Origin: Bacteroidota bacterium
GTDB taxonomy: Bacteria > Bacteroidota > Bacteroidia > Chitinophagales > Chitinophagaceae
Length of the DNA: 64,000 nucleotides
Assembly: GCA_023386045.1 (NCBI GenBank)
Contig: JAEWKK010000019.1
Location: forward strand, 434,001 to 498,000
Direction: 5' to 3'
The position numbers and the translations under genes were made by a program. This document shows positions 16,418-24,538 of this stretch, piece by piece. Each line of letters starts with the position of its first letter. Position 1 is the stretch's first letter. The notes under the pieces are model-generated. The model worked only from the letters and a program-made list of their open reading frames with translations, was not told the DNA's origin and did not search any database.

Positions 16418-17187
16418 TTGCTGTTATCTCCGGCAGTTTGTTTATCCTGCTTTTTGCACTGGCTGTATTTTTATTATTCAGGATCTTCCTGAAAAAGAAA
16501 AACCGGCTGATGATTGAGCAGGAAAGAATGAAGCACAATTTCAGGCAGGAATTACTCCACGCACAAATAGAGATACAGGAGCAGACACTTAAAAATATTT
16601 CACAGGAGATCCATGATAATATTGGCCAGACCCTTAGCCTTGCCAAGCTGAACCTGAATACCATTCACGATAAGAAAAATGAAGTGGTTGATGGGAAGAT
16701 CGAAAATACCAAGGAGCTGGTAAGCAAGGCTATTATTGATTTGCGCCATCTTTCCAAGTCGCTCAATACCGATTCCATTCTTTCTGCAGGCTTGCTAAAG
16801 GCTATTGAACATGAGCTAACCCAGGTACAAAAAACCGGAAGCTTTATCACCAGTTTGCAGATCGAAGGAAATCCATTCAGACTGGACCCGCAGAAGGAAT
16901 TAATCCTCTTCCGCATTGTTCAGGAGGGCATCAATAATATCATTAAACACAGTGCCGCCAGAACTATTGGTGTGCGGATGATCTTTCAACCTGGCCTCAT
17001 GGAACTGCAACTCTCTGATGATGGGAATGGCTTTAAGCATTCCGAAACTGACAGTGACATGAATAGCGGTTCCGGGCTTCGCAATATGAAAAGTCGCGCA
17101 GTAATGATAGGTGGTCTTTTGGAAATCGTACAAAACAAACCCACAGGAACAATCATCAAAGTGATCTTACCAAATACTGAATCATGA
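16387..17187 (+). CDS. NarL-type sensor histidine kinase (HisKA_3)
   Basis: 266 aa: one N-terminal transmembrane helix (residues 8-34), a coiled coil (38-68), a HisKA_3 dimerisation domain with phospho-acceptor H76 in ISQEIHDNIGQTLSLAKL, and a HATPase_c domain (N box QEGINNIIKHS, G box GSGLRNMKSRA). It lacks any extracytoplasmic sensor domain. ATGA overlap with the response regulator gene. It phosphorylates the next gene product. Confidence 0.93.
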   Translation: MQHKENIEVLIAVISGSLFILLFALAVFLLFRIFLKKKNRLMIEQERMKHNFRQELLHAQIEIQEQTLKNISQEIHDNIGQTLSLAKLNLNTIHDKKNEVVDGKIENTKELVSKAIIDLRHLSKSLNTDSILSAGLLKAIEHELTQVQKTGSFITSLQIEGNPFRLDPQKELILFRIVQEGINNIIKHSAARTIGVRMIFQPGLMELQLSDDGNGFKHSETDSDMNSGSGLRNMKSRAVMIGGLLEIVQNKPTGTIIKVILPNTES

Positions 17188-17837
17188 AAACAAAAATGGC
17201 GCTGGCAGATGACCATGTATTGCTTAGAAATGGATTGGCCAATCTCCTGAGAGACCTGGATTATGAAGTACTTTTTGAAGCGGACAATGGAAGGATGTTC
17301 ACGGAAAAACTGAACAGCGATAACCTGCCCGAAGTAGTACTCATGGACATCAATATGCCAAAGATGGATGGTTATGAAACCACCCTATGGTTAAAGCAGC
17401 ATTATCCTGACATCAGGGTATTAGCTCTTTCCATGTATGATGATGAAAATGCTATTATCAGGATGCTGAAGAGTGGTGCAAGAGGTTATATACTGAAGGA
17501 TAGCGATCCTTCTGAATTGAAGGCCGCCATACAGGCCATTCTCACCAAGGGCTTTTATCATTCTGAACTGGTGACCGGAAGACTGATCCACGCCATCAAT
17601 ACCCTTGACCAGCCGGCAAATTCCTCTGTAAAAAACATCCTGGGACTTAACGACAGGGAGATCGAATTCCTGAAGCTGGCCTGCACTGAAAAAACTTATA
17701 AGGCGATTGCTGAACAAATGCACCTGAGTCCCCGGACCATTGAAGGTTATCGCGATGCCCTGTTCGAAAAGCTGGATCTTAGAAGCCGCGTGGGACTGGT
17801 AGTTTTTGCCATAAAAAATGGCATTGTTACTATTTAA
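17184..17837 (+). CDS. NarL/FixJ-family response regulator
   Basis: 217 aa. Receiver domain (1-120) with phosphoacceptor Asp in VVLMDINMPKMDG and the conserved Lys in GYILKDSDP, then a LuxR-type HTH (150-215; LNDREIEFLKLACTEKTYKA, HLSPRTIEGYRDALF). Cytoplasmic transcription activator paired with the HisKA_3 kinase. Followed by a terminator, so it ends the operon. Confidence 0.95.
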   Translation: MKTKMALADDHVLLRNGLANLLRDLDYEVLFEADNGRMFTEKLNSDNLPEVVLMDINMPKMDGYETTLWLKQHYPDIRVLALSMYDDENAIIRMLKSGARGYILKDSDPSELKAAIQAILTKGFYHSELVTGRLIHAINTLDQPANSSVKNILGLNDREIEFLKLACTEKTYKAIAEQMHLSPRTIEGYRDALFEKLDLRSRVGLVVFAIKNGIVTI

Positions 17838-17848
17838 TGATAACAAAA

Positions 17849-17878
17849 AATGACCGCCAGGGCAGTCATTCTTTCTTG
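17849..17878 (+). terminator. Rho-independent terminator
   Basis: Imperfect stem ATGACCGCC / GGCAGTCAT with T-rich tail CTTTCTT, immediately after the NarL-type regulator gene. Confidence 0.6.
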
Positions 17879-17896
17879 CTTTCGAAAAGGTATCGA

Positions 17897-18649
17897 CTAA
17901 TTGAATTCGAAGTTGAGTCCTATGCTATAAGATAATTGAGAGGTTTGCGTGCGATACAGGGATCCAATGCTGTGTGAATGAGTACCATTGCTGGTTTTGA
18001 ACTTTGAAGTATAGGGCTGGGTGTTTTCTCCATCTGGTTCATCACCCAGTTTGATATAGCTGGCCTTTGTTCCAATAGTATAACCAACGCCTGCCTGCGC
18101 ATACAACTGGCGTCCTGATTGTTTTCTCAGTCTCACCTTAATTCCTGATTCCGCATTAGCAGCCAGTGAGAAGCTCATTTTTACATTGCGGTTTTGTTCC
18201 GGGCGACAGAAATCATTGTCATAAGGATCGTTGATGTAAAACTTTGTGCGGTACCATACCGTGCCGCCCTGTAATGAAACATAAGGCGTAATAAAGGAGC
18301 CGTTCAAAGGAGCGTATACACCACCCACCATAAATTTATTCATGGTGGAAGTGTAATCCACATCGGTATTTCCATAGACACCACCGAAGTTCAGGTCGAT
18401 CTTTTTTGTTTCGGTACCGGCTATGGCCCAGTCGTAACTCACCAGCACTCCGAGCTTGGAGTCAGGCTTCTTAAATCCCTGGAATTGAACACCGAAGCCA
18501 CCGGCTTCGAATTTACCCTGTTGCACATCCTTTCCCTGAATATAGGTAAGGCGGGGAGCGATGAAGGTCTGAATATCGTCAAATGATTGCTGGGCGCTGG
18601 CCACAGCTGCGGTGAGGGTGACCATTGAAAAGAGTATAATTTTCTTCAT
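17897..18649 (-). CDS. Outer-membrane beta-barrel protein
   Basis: 250 aa with a Sec signal (residues 1-19, ending ASAQQ). The mature region has regular amphipathic strands with Gly/Tyr (FGVQFQGFKKPDSKLGVLV, VGGVYAPLNGSFITPYVSLQ, YAQAGVGYTIGTKASYIKL) and ends with a Phe-containing strand (SIGLNFEFN), the usual C-terminal barrel signature. Likely an OmpW/Omp_b-brl-type porin-like protein of the outer membrane. Convergent with the two-component operon. Confidence 0.8.
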   Translation of the reverse strand: MKKIILFSMVTLTAAVASAQQSFDDIQTFIAPRLTYIQGKDVQQGKFEAGGFGVQFQGFKKPDSKLGVLVSYDWAIAGTETKKIDLNFGGVYGNTDVDYTSTMNKFMVGGVYAPLNGSFITPYVSLQGGTVWYRTKFYINDPYDNDFCRPEQNRNVKMSFSLAANAESGIKVRLRKQSGRQLYAQAGVGYTIGTKASYIKLGDEPDGENTQPYTSKFKTSNGTHSHSIGSLYRTQTSQLSYSIGLNFEFN

Positions 18650-18879
18650 AACGAGCAGTTTGAAATATGATTGGTATTGTTGGTTCTACTATAAATACGG
18701 CAGGAAGGGTGGAGACCCCTATGGGAGAGTTAGAAGGATTTGTTAAAGGGTTCATAGATCATGGTTCATGGTTCATAGTTTTTGGCAGATGGCTTATGGC
18801 GAATGGCAGGGTTCATAGTTCAGGGAAGTTCACGAGTTCACGAGTTCACAAGTTGTGTTGTCACCCTGTAAGGGGAACA

Positions 18880-19000
18880 ATGATCGAAGGATGATCGAAG
18901 GATGAACGAAGGATCATTGTAGGATGATTGTAGAATGATTGTAGAACGATCGAACAACGATCGAACAACGATCGAACAACGATCGAACAACCATCGAGGA
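18880..19000. repeat. 11-bp minisatellite, 11 tandem units
   Basis: Eleven in-register 11-base units: ATGATCGAAGG (x2), ATGAACGAAGG, ATCATTGTAGG, ATGATTGTAGA (x2), ACGATCGAACA (x4), ACCATCGAGGA. Four consecutive identical units show recent expansion, and the drift along the array shows stepwise duplication. Confidence 0.9.
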
Positions 19001-19086
19001 CCGGTCCATGGACTCAGTCTATTCCCTTTGTCATCCTGGAAGTAGAACAATGATCGAAGACTAGTCCATGGTCCATAGACTGAAAT

Positions 19087-19358
19087 CTTTAATCGTAAAA
19101 TTATGTACTCATAAACATGTGAGCGACCAGCACCGTGTCCTTCGTGCCCCCTTCCTGTCCTTCGTGTTCCGCTATCTTCTCATCCAATAGCAACATGTTG
19201 ATTATTCGAAGAGTTTTAGGAACACAAAGGCCACCATGAACCACGAGGGACACGAAGGATGTCGAACATGAAAAATAATGAATGATCAAGTGAGGGATGG
19301 ATTGCTTTCTGTTCCATCCTCCGCTCTCACTGTCACCCTGTAAGGGGAACAACCATCG
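19087..19358. repeat. 272-bp direct duplication, copy 1
   Basis: Nearly identical to 19381-19652 (294-base period). It contains inverted CTTCGTG / CACGAAG blocks that would pair within the copy, and ends with the TGTCACCCTGTAAGGGG motif. Confidence 0.9.
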
Positions 19359-19380
19359 GGCTGGTCCATGGTTCATAGAC

Positions 19381-19652
19381 CTTTAATCGTAAAATTATGT
19401 ACTCATAAACATGTGAGCGACCAGCACCCTGTCCTTCGTGCCCCCTTCCTGTACTTCGTGTTCCGCTTTCTTCTCATCCAATAGCAATATGTTGATTATT
19501 CGAAGAGTTTTAGGAACACGAAGGCCACCAGGAACCACGACGGACACGAAGGATGTCGAACATAAAAAATAATGAATGATCAAGTGAGGGATGAATTGCA
19601 TTCTGTTCCATCCTCCGCTCTCACTGTCACCCTGTAAGGGGAACAACCATCG
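19381..19652. repeat. 272-bp direct duplication, copy 2
   Basis: Second copy of 19087-19358, differing at only a handful of positions, so the duplication is recent or maintained by conversion. Confidence 0.9.
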
Positions 19653-19805
19653 TAGGACTGGTCAGAGCGGGAAACAGAGCGAGAGCGGGAATGAACAGTC
19701 GTTCAAGAATTCACTCTTGTCACCCTGGAAGGGCCCCTCCGGCCCACTTCTTGTTTTACTCTTCCCGATTCCCCAGGATTGAGGAAGCGATTTAAAAATG
19801 TGGAA

Positions 19806-20912
19806 ATGGGAACTATAATCCGTAACAAAGCAATCATACTCCTTTTAGGAATATTCAGTACAACAATCGCATTCAGTAATGGCAATGAAGGTTTTCCTAA
19901 GCCTGAGCAACTCCAGAAAGCCATCGAACGCTACCAGGAAATCCAAAAAAATGGCGGATGGCCAAAAATTAAAGCAACAAAGAAATTTTACCAGAAGGGA
20001 CAAACAGACCCGGCCGTTATCACCCTAAAACAAAGACTTAGGGTTACCGGAGACTATACATCCGATGACACTACTTCCGTATTTACTGAAGAATTGGCCA
20101 CGGCAGTTAAAAAGGTGCAGCTCCGTTTCGGGTTTAAGGAAAATGGGGTGGTGGATGCCCAGCTGATCAAAGAATTAAATATCCCGGTAGAAGCCAGGCT
20201 CAGTCAATTGGAAGTGAACCTGTATAGACTTCAGAGCAGTCCGGTTACAGGTACAGGGACGAGGCTGGTGGCTAATATCCCGGAGTTCAAACTCCATGTA
20301 TATGAAGGGGACCAGGAAGCATTTTCCATGAATATCGTGGTAGGCTCTGAAAGCAATAAGACCGTCATTTTCAATGATGAAATGACCCATATAGTTTTCA
20401 GTCCTTACTGGAATGTACCGCCCAGTATAGTTGAAAATGAGATCCTGCCCGCCATGAGAAAAAACCGGAGTTACCTGCGCAGGAATGGCTATGAACAAAC
20501 CGGGACAGAAAATGGACTGCCCGTGATCAGGCAAAAGCCAGGGCCCAAAAACTCATTGGGACTGGTAAAATTTGTTTTCCCCAATAATCACAATATTTAT
20601 TTTCATGATACTCCCGCCAAGAGCCTTTTTGAAGTAAGGAAGAGGACCTTCAGCCATGGCTGTATTCGCCTGGCTGAGCCCCGCAAGCTGGCGCTTTACC
20701 TGCTGAAAAATTCTTCAGACTGGAGCCCGTCTTCCATAGATGCCGCCATGACCTCAGGCAAGGAACAATGGGTCAAATTGCAGGTGCCGATAGCGGTTTC
20801 TCTCACCTATTATACGGCCTGGGCCGATGGGGAGGGCAATGTACACTTCCGGGAAGATGTTTATGGATACGATAAGAATGGAGGAGATAGGGTGGCGGTA
20901 GCTTCGGAGTAG
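19806..20912 (+). CDS. L,D-transpeptidase (YkuD domain) with peptidoglycan-binding domain
   Basis: 368 aa from ATG 19806 (an in-frame TTG lies 27 bases upstream). Signal-like hydrophobic segment at residues 7-24, a PG_binding_1 domain (about 60-125; LKQRLRVTGDY, VQLRFGFKENGVVD), then a YkuD catalytic domain (about 155-300) with active-site Cys in SHGCIRL. It forms 3-3 or protein crosslinks in peptidoglycan in the periplasm. Related to YcbB/LdtD but about 200 residues shorter, lacking the N-terminal scaffold. It is isolated by repeat-rich DNA on both sides. Confidence 0.9.
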   Translation: MGTIIRNKAIILLLGIFSTTIAFSNGNEGFPKPEQLQKAIERYQEIQKNGGWPKIKATKKFYQKGQTDPAVITLKQRLRVTGDYTSDDTTSVFTEELATAVKKVQLRFGFKENGVVDAQLIKELNIPVEARLSQLEVNLYRLQSSPVTGTGTRLVANIPEFKLHVYEGDQEAFSMNIVVGSESNKTVIFNDEMTHIVFSPYWNVPPSIVENEILPAMRKNRSYLRRNGYEQTGTENGLPVIRQKPGPKNSLGLVKFVFPNNHNIYFHDTPAKSLFEVRKRTFSHGCIRLAEPRKLALYLLKNSSDWSPSSIDAAMTSGKEQWVKLQVPIAVSLTYYTAWADGEGNVHFREDVYGYDKNGGDRVAVASE

Positions 20913-21379
20913 TTCATAGATCATAGATCATAGATCATAGTTCATAGTTCATAGATCATAGTCCATGGACCATAGACTATGGACCATGGACTAGTCGTTT
21001 AGGCTATGTCTATCAAACCTAATACGTGAGCTTATTTGATTCTGCGTTGTGTCCTCTGTGCCTTCTTTTTGGCCTTTGTGATGCGGCGTTCATCCTCGCT
21101 CTCACTCTGTTTCTCGCTCTAACGTTTTTTAGTAACACAAAGAACATAAAGAACCACTAAGGGCATCACTTACAGGGTCCCTTCCAGGGTGACAAAGGGA
21201 AAGGACCCAGTCCAAGGACCATAGACTATGGACCATCGACTATAGGCTACTCACCACTCACCCCTCACCACTCACCATCCCGAACTTTAGACCAATTTAA
21301 CATACGCCCATAAAACTTCTTATCCTCCTCCCTGTCTCATATGGGTTCCTAAAAACAGGATCATTTAAAATCAAATAGT
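20913..21379. repeat. Repeat-rich intergenic region
   Basis: No gene. Contains TTCATAGATCATAG and GGTCCATGG-type simple repeats (20912-20995, 21180-21250), one copy of the GCGTTGTGT...GCCTTTGTGATGCGG family at 21042-21090 and its inverted partner at 21133-21168, then an inverted TGTCACCCTGGAAGGG block. Confidence 0.75.
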
Positions 21380-21952
21380 ATGAAAAAATTTTTACTCATT
21401 TCTGGTGCAGCATTATTCATGGTCGCTTGTAACCAGGTTCCAGACCAGGTCGCTGGCACTTCAGCTTCCAACTACATACAACAACAGGTACAGCCTGTTC
21501 CGGATACAGCGGGTCTGGCCAGTTTCCAGGCCTGGAAAGCTCAAAACGAGCTGGCTGATATCCAGGAATTTCAGTCCCAAAAAGCAGTAGCATCTGCTCC
21601 AGTTAAAAAGCAGACCGCAAAAGCCACACCTGTTAAAAGATCAACTCCAAGAACCCAGAAGTCTTCAGCTCCTTCGCAGAGTACAGCATCCAATGAAAGC
21701 AATGCGGGTAGTGGTACCATGAACAATGAATCTTCAGGTACCGCCCAGGCCGAAAAAAAGGAAGGATGGAGCAAGGCCGCTAAGGGTGCCGTGATTGGTG
21801 GTGTTGCCGGAGCAGCCGGTGGTGCGGTGATCAATAAAAAGAACCGCGTGGTAGGTGCAGTAGTAGGTGCGGTGATCGGAGCCGGTGGTGGTTATGTGAT
21901 CGGAAGGCAGATGGATAAAAAAGACGGAAGAATAGAATATAGTTTGAAGTAA
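21380..21952 (+). CDS. Glycine-zipper lipoprotein
   Basis: 190 aa. Lipobox MVAC (Cys17), then a disordered Ser/Thr/Ala/Gln-rich linker (80-135), and a double glycine zipper (142-180; GAVIGGVAGAAGGAVI and GAVVGAVIGAGGGYVIG) separated by NKKNRV. YMGG/Rick_17kDa-type zippers insert into or oligomerise in membranes. Probably an envelope-stability lipoprotein. Ends at a terminator. Confidence 0.8.
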   Translation: MKKFLLISGAALFMVACNQVPDQVAGTSASNYIQQQVQPVPDTAGLASFQAWKAQNELADIQEFQSQKAVASAPVKKQTAKATPVKRSTPRTQKSSAPSQSTASNESNAGSGTMNNESSGTAQAEKKEGWSKAAKGAVIGGVAGAAGGAVINKKNRVVGAVVGAVIGAGGGYVIGRQMDKKDGRIEYSLK

Positions 21953-21960
21953 CTTTGATA

Positions 21961-21990
21961 AGAGCCTGCCTTGTGCAGGTTCTTTTTTTT
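21961..21990 (+). terminator. Rho-independent terminator
   Basis: Stem GAGCCTGC / GCAGGTTC with a CTTGT loop, then eight T. It follows the glycine-zipper gene and overlaps the 3' end of the convergent GlpR-like gene. Confidence 0.8.
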
Positions 21991-22750
21991 ATACGATGGT
22001 TACTTCGATACCCATTCCTTTCATGGTATCAACGAGGTGCTCTGAAATATTCCGGTCGGTGATCACCTGCTCAATGTCTTCCACACCGCAGATCCTTCCA
22101 AATCCTCTCTTACCAAACTTGCTCGAGTCGGCCAGGACAACGGTTTTCTGAGCAGCTGCTATCATCTTCTTATTGAGCTGGGCTTCCATCATATTGGTGG
22201 TGGTCAGTCCAAATTCCAGGTCAATCCCATCCACTCCCAAAAAAAGCTTGCTGAAAGAAAAATCATTCAGCATCTGTTCTGCATAGGCACCGGTTACCGA
22301 AGAAGAGGTTTTCCGGATCAGCCCGGGAAGCTGAATTACTTCAATGCCGGGATGATGAACCAGTTCCATGGCCACATTCAGGGCGGAAGTCACGACAGTC
22401 AGGTTACTACTGGGTTGTATGTTCTTTGCAAGAGAAAGAACAGTTGTTCCAGAAGCAATCAAAATACAGTCATTAGGAACGATCAGTCTGGCTGCAGCTT
22501 CCCCAATCCCCAATTTTTCATCAGACCGGATCTTTACTTTTTCATTAACCGGCCTGTCGGCTGTGTATGGATTGGTCTGGGTACCACCGCCATGTGTGCG
22601 AAAAAGCAAGGCCTTGTCTTCAAGCAGTTTTAAATCTTTCCGAATGGTTACGGATGATACATCCAGCTCGTTACAAAGGTCCACTACATTAACAGTGCCC
22701 TGCTTTTTGAGCTTATTCAGGATATATTGGTGACGTTCAACGAGGTTCAT
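21989..22750 (-). CDS. glpR: DeoR-family regulator, GlpR-like
   Basis: 253 aa. N-terminal DeoR HTH (residues 6-60; RHQYILNKLKKQGTVNVVDL, VSSVTIRKDLKLLEDK) and a C-terminal sugar-phosphate-binding DeoR-C domain (75-235; ILIASGTTVLSLAKN, FLGVDGIDLEFGLTTT). Divergent from glpD and the whole glycerol-phosphate locus, so it is the likely local repressor responding to glycerol-3-phosphate. The gene symbol rests on context; the effector is not provable from sequence. Confidence 0.85.
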   Translation of the reverse strand: MNLVERHQYILNKLKKQGTVNVVDLCNELDVSSVTIRKDLKLLEDKALLFRTHGGGTQTNPYTADRPVNEKVKIRSDEKLGIGEAAARLIVPNDCILIASGTTVLSLAKNIQPSSNLTVVTSALNVAMELVHHPGIEVIQLPGLIRKTSSSVTGAYAEQMLNDFSFSKLFLGVDGIDLEFGLTTTNMMEAQLNKKMIAAAQKTVVLADSSKFGKRGFGRICGVEDIEQVITDRNISEHLVDTMKGMGIEVTIV

Positions 22751-22814
22751 TCCGGTGGAAAATTAGGCATATGCCACAAGAATTCAAACATTTTTAAGGA
22801 TTCATCCCTGTTTA

Positions 22815-22915
22815 AAACCTTCGAATGGCTTCAGTTTACTTAAAATTAATTTCGTATTTCCCGAAAAATCGCTAAACTTGTTTTCGTTTTGTTACTATTC
22901 TCCCTGAAATCGAAA
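22815..22915. promoter_or_regulatory. glpR-glpD divergent control region with TTCG/CGAA half-sites
   Basis: TTTCG-n7-CGAAA inverted repeat at 22850-22866; further half-sites are CTTCGAAT at about 22819, TTTTCG at 22881-22886 and ATCGAAA at about 22909. DeoR/GlpR-type repressors use TTCG/CGAA half-sites, so this is a plausible operator cluster for the glp locus. Confidence 0.45.
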
Positions 22916-22935
22916 CCAATAGAAACTTAAATTTC

Positions 22936-24519
22936 ATGCAAGGGATTCAAAATGTTAATAGAAGTGCGGAGATCGGAAAGCTTTCAAATCCTTCCAAAAT
23001 ATGGGATGTCCTGGTGATCGGTGGAGGTGCCACCGGACTAGGAGTGGCGCTTGATGCTGTGGCCCGTGGTTACCAGACGGTATTAGTTGAACAGGCAGAT
23101 TTCGCCAAAGGCACCTCCAGCAGAAGCACCAAGCTGGTTCACGGTGGCGTGCGTTACCTGGCCCAGGGTGATGTGAAGCTGGTGAGAGAAGCCAGTATCG
23201 AAAGAGGCCTGCTTTGTCGCAATGCACCGCATCTTGTCAAGAACCAAACATTCATCATTCCTGTTTATACTTTTTGGGACCGGTTGAAATATACCATCGG
23301 TTTAAAGGTCTACGACTGGATCTCCGGAAGACTTACACTGGGATCCTCCATCTTCATCTCAAAAGAAAAAACCATTGCTTCTTTACCCGGGATCAAAACA
23401 AAGGGTTTACAGGGTGGCATCCTTTACCATGATGGTCAGTTTGATGATTCCAGGCTCGCTATCAACCTGGTACAAAGCATTTTGGATAATGGAGGTACTG
23501 CCATCAATTATACAAGGGTAAGTGGATTATTGAAAAACAGTGAAGGCAAAACTGCAGGTGCTGTAGTTCAGGATATGGAAACCGGATCGGTTTATAACAT
23601 CCATGCAAAAGCAGTGGTAAATGCAACCGGTGTTTTTGTTGATGATATTCTGCAGATGGACAATGCCGCTGCTCCTAAAAGTATTTGTGTGAGCCAGGGC
23701 GTACACCTTGTGCTGGATAAGAAATTCTTTCCTTCCGATCATGCGCTGATGATTCCAGAAACCAGCGATGGAAGGGTATTGTTTGCTGTGCCCTGGCACG
23801 ACAAGATCGTTCTGGGTACTACGGATACGCCAGTTGATGAAGCATCACTGGAACCACAGGCACTGGAAAAAGAGATTGCTTTTATATTGGAAACTGCAGC
23901 AGATTACCTCGCGGAAAAACCAACCAGGCAGGATGTATTAAGTGTTTTTGCCGGACTGCGGCCATTGGCGGCACCAAAACAGGGAGAACAAAAAACAAAA
24001 GAAATTTCGCGCAGCCATAAGATCATTGTTTCCTCTTCGGATCTTTTTACCATCCTGGGTGGTAAGTGGACTACTTACCGCAAGATGGGTGAGGATATGG
24101 TGAACCGCATCGAGGAGCAATTATCATGGAAGCATCGCAAGCCTGCCACTTCAACGCTACATATTCATGGATACGTGAACCAGGTGAACTGGAACGACCC
24201 GCTTTATTTTTATGGCAGTGATGCCACAGCATTGAAGCAGGGAATGAATGGAAGTGCAGGAAAATGGATCAGCGATAGTCTCAAGATCCACAAGATGCAG
24301 GTGAAATGGGCCGTTGAACATGAAATGGCCCGCACAGTTGAAGATGTTTTATCAAGGCGTACACGTGCTCTCCTGCTTGATGCCAAAGAAAGCATTCGCA
24401 TTTGTCCTGAAGTTGCCCGGCTTATGGCTGAAGCACTTGGCAAGGACGAAGCCTGGATCAGCAGGGAGGTAGAACAATATACAAAGCTTGCACAGCAATA
24501 TATTTTGAAACAGAACTAA
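22936..24519 (+). CDS. glpD: Aerobic glycerol-3-phosphate dehydrogenase
   Basis: 527 aa membrane-associated FAD enzyme oxidising glycerol-3-phosphate to dihydroxyacetone phosphate and passing electrons to quinone. Rossmann FAD motif VIGGGATGLGVALDA at about residues 28-42, then the GlpD signature TSSRSTKLVHGGVRYL, the FAGLRPL block and a C-terminal DAO_C domain. Full length. First gene of the inducible locus; glpT follows after 19 bases. Confidence 0.95.
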   Translation: MQGIQNVNRSAEIGKLSNPSKIWDVLVIGGGATGLGVALDAVARGYQTVLVEQADFAKGTSSRSTKLVHGGVRYLAQGDVKLVREASIERGLLCRNAPHLVKNQTFIIPVYTFWDRLKYTIGLKVYDWISGRLTLGSSIFISKEKTIASLPGIKTKGLQGGILYHDGQFDDSRLAINLVQSILDNGGTAINYTRVSGLLKNSEGKTAGAVVQDMETGSVYNIHAKAVVNATGVFVDDILQMDNAAAPKSICVSQGVHLVLDKKFFPSDHALMIPETSDGRVLFAVPWHDKIVLGTTDTPVDEASLEPQALEKEIAFILETAADYLAEKPTRQDVLSVFAGLRPLAAPKQGEQKTKEISRSHKIIVSSSDLFTILGGKWTTYRKMGEDMVNRIEEQLSWKHRKPATSTLHIHGYVNQVNWNDPLYFYGSDATALKQGMNGSAGKWISDSLKIHKMQVKWAVEHEMARTVEDVLSRRTRALLLDAKESIRICPEVARLMAEALGKDEAWISREVEQYTKLAQQYILKQN

Positions 24520-24538
24520 AACGATTGGTCTTCGCTAT

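Larger units (their letters stand above)
18650..19805. repeat. Repeat-rich intergenic region
   Basis: About 1.15 kb without a credible gene. It contains short ATCATAG/TTCATGG-type simple repeats (18750-18850), the 11-bp minisatellite, a 272-bp direct duplication and four variants of a TGTCACCCTGTAAGGG block. Open frames inside it are made of the repeats. Confidence 0.8.

Noticed and set aside
18667..18894. 75-codon plus-strand frame after the beta-barrel gene
   Set aside because: Its C-terminal half consists of TTCATAG and CGAGTTCA simple repeats and has no credible start or family.
18880..19000. CRISPR array
   Set aside because: Units are contiguous 11-mers without spacers, and there are no cas genes in the window.
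19101..19646. Two similar minus-strand frames of about 83-91 codons
   Set aside because: Both are made from the 272-bp duplicated repeat; the reading frame is a by-product of repeat sequence.
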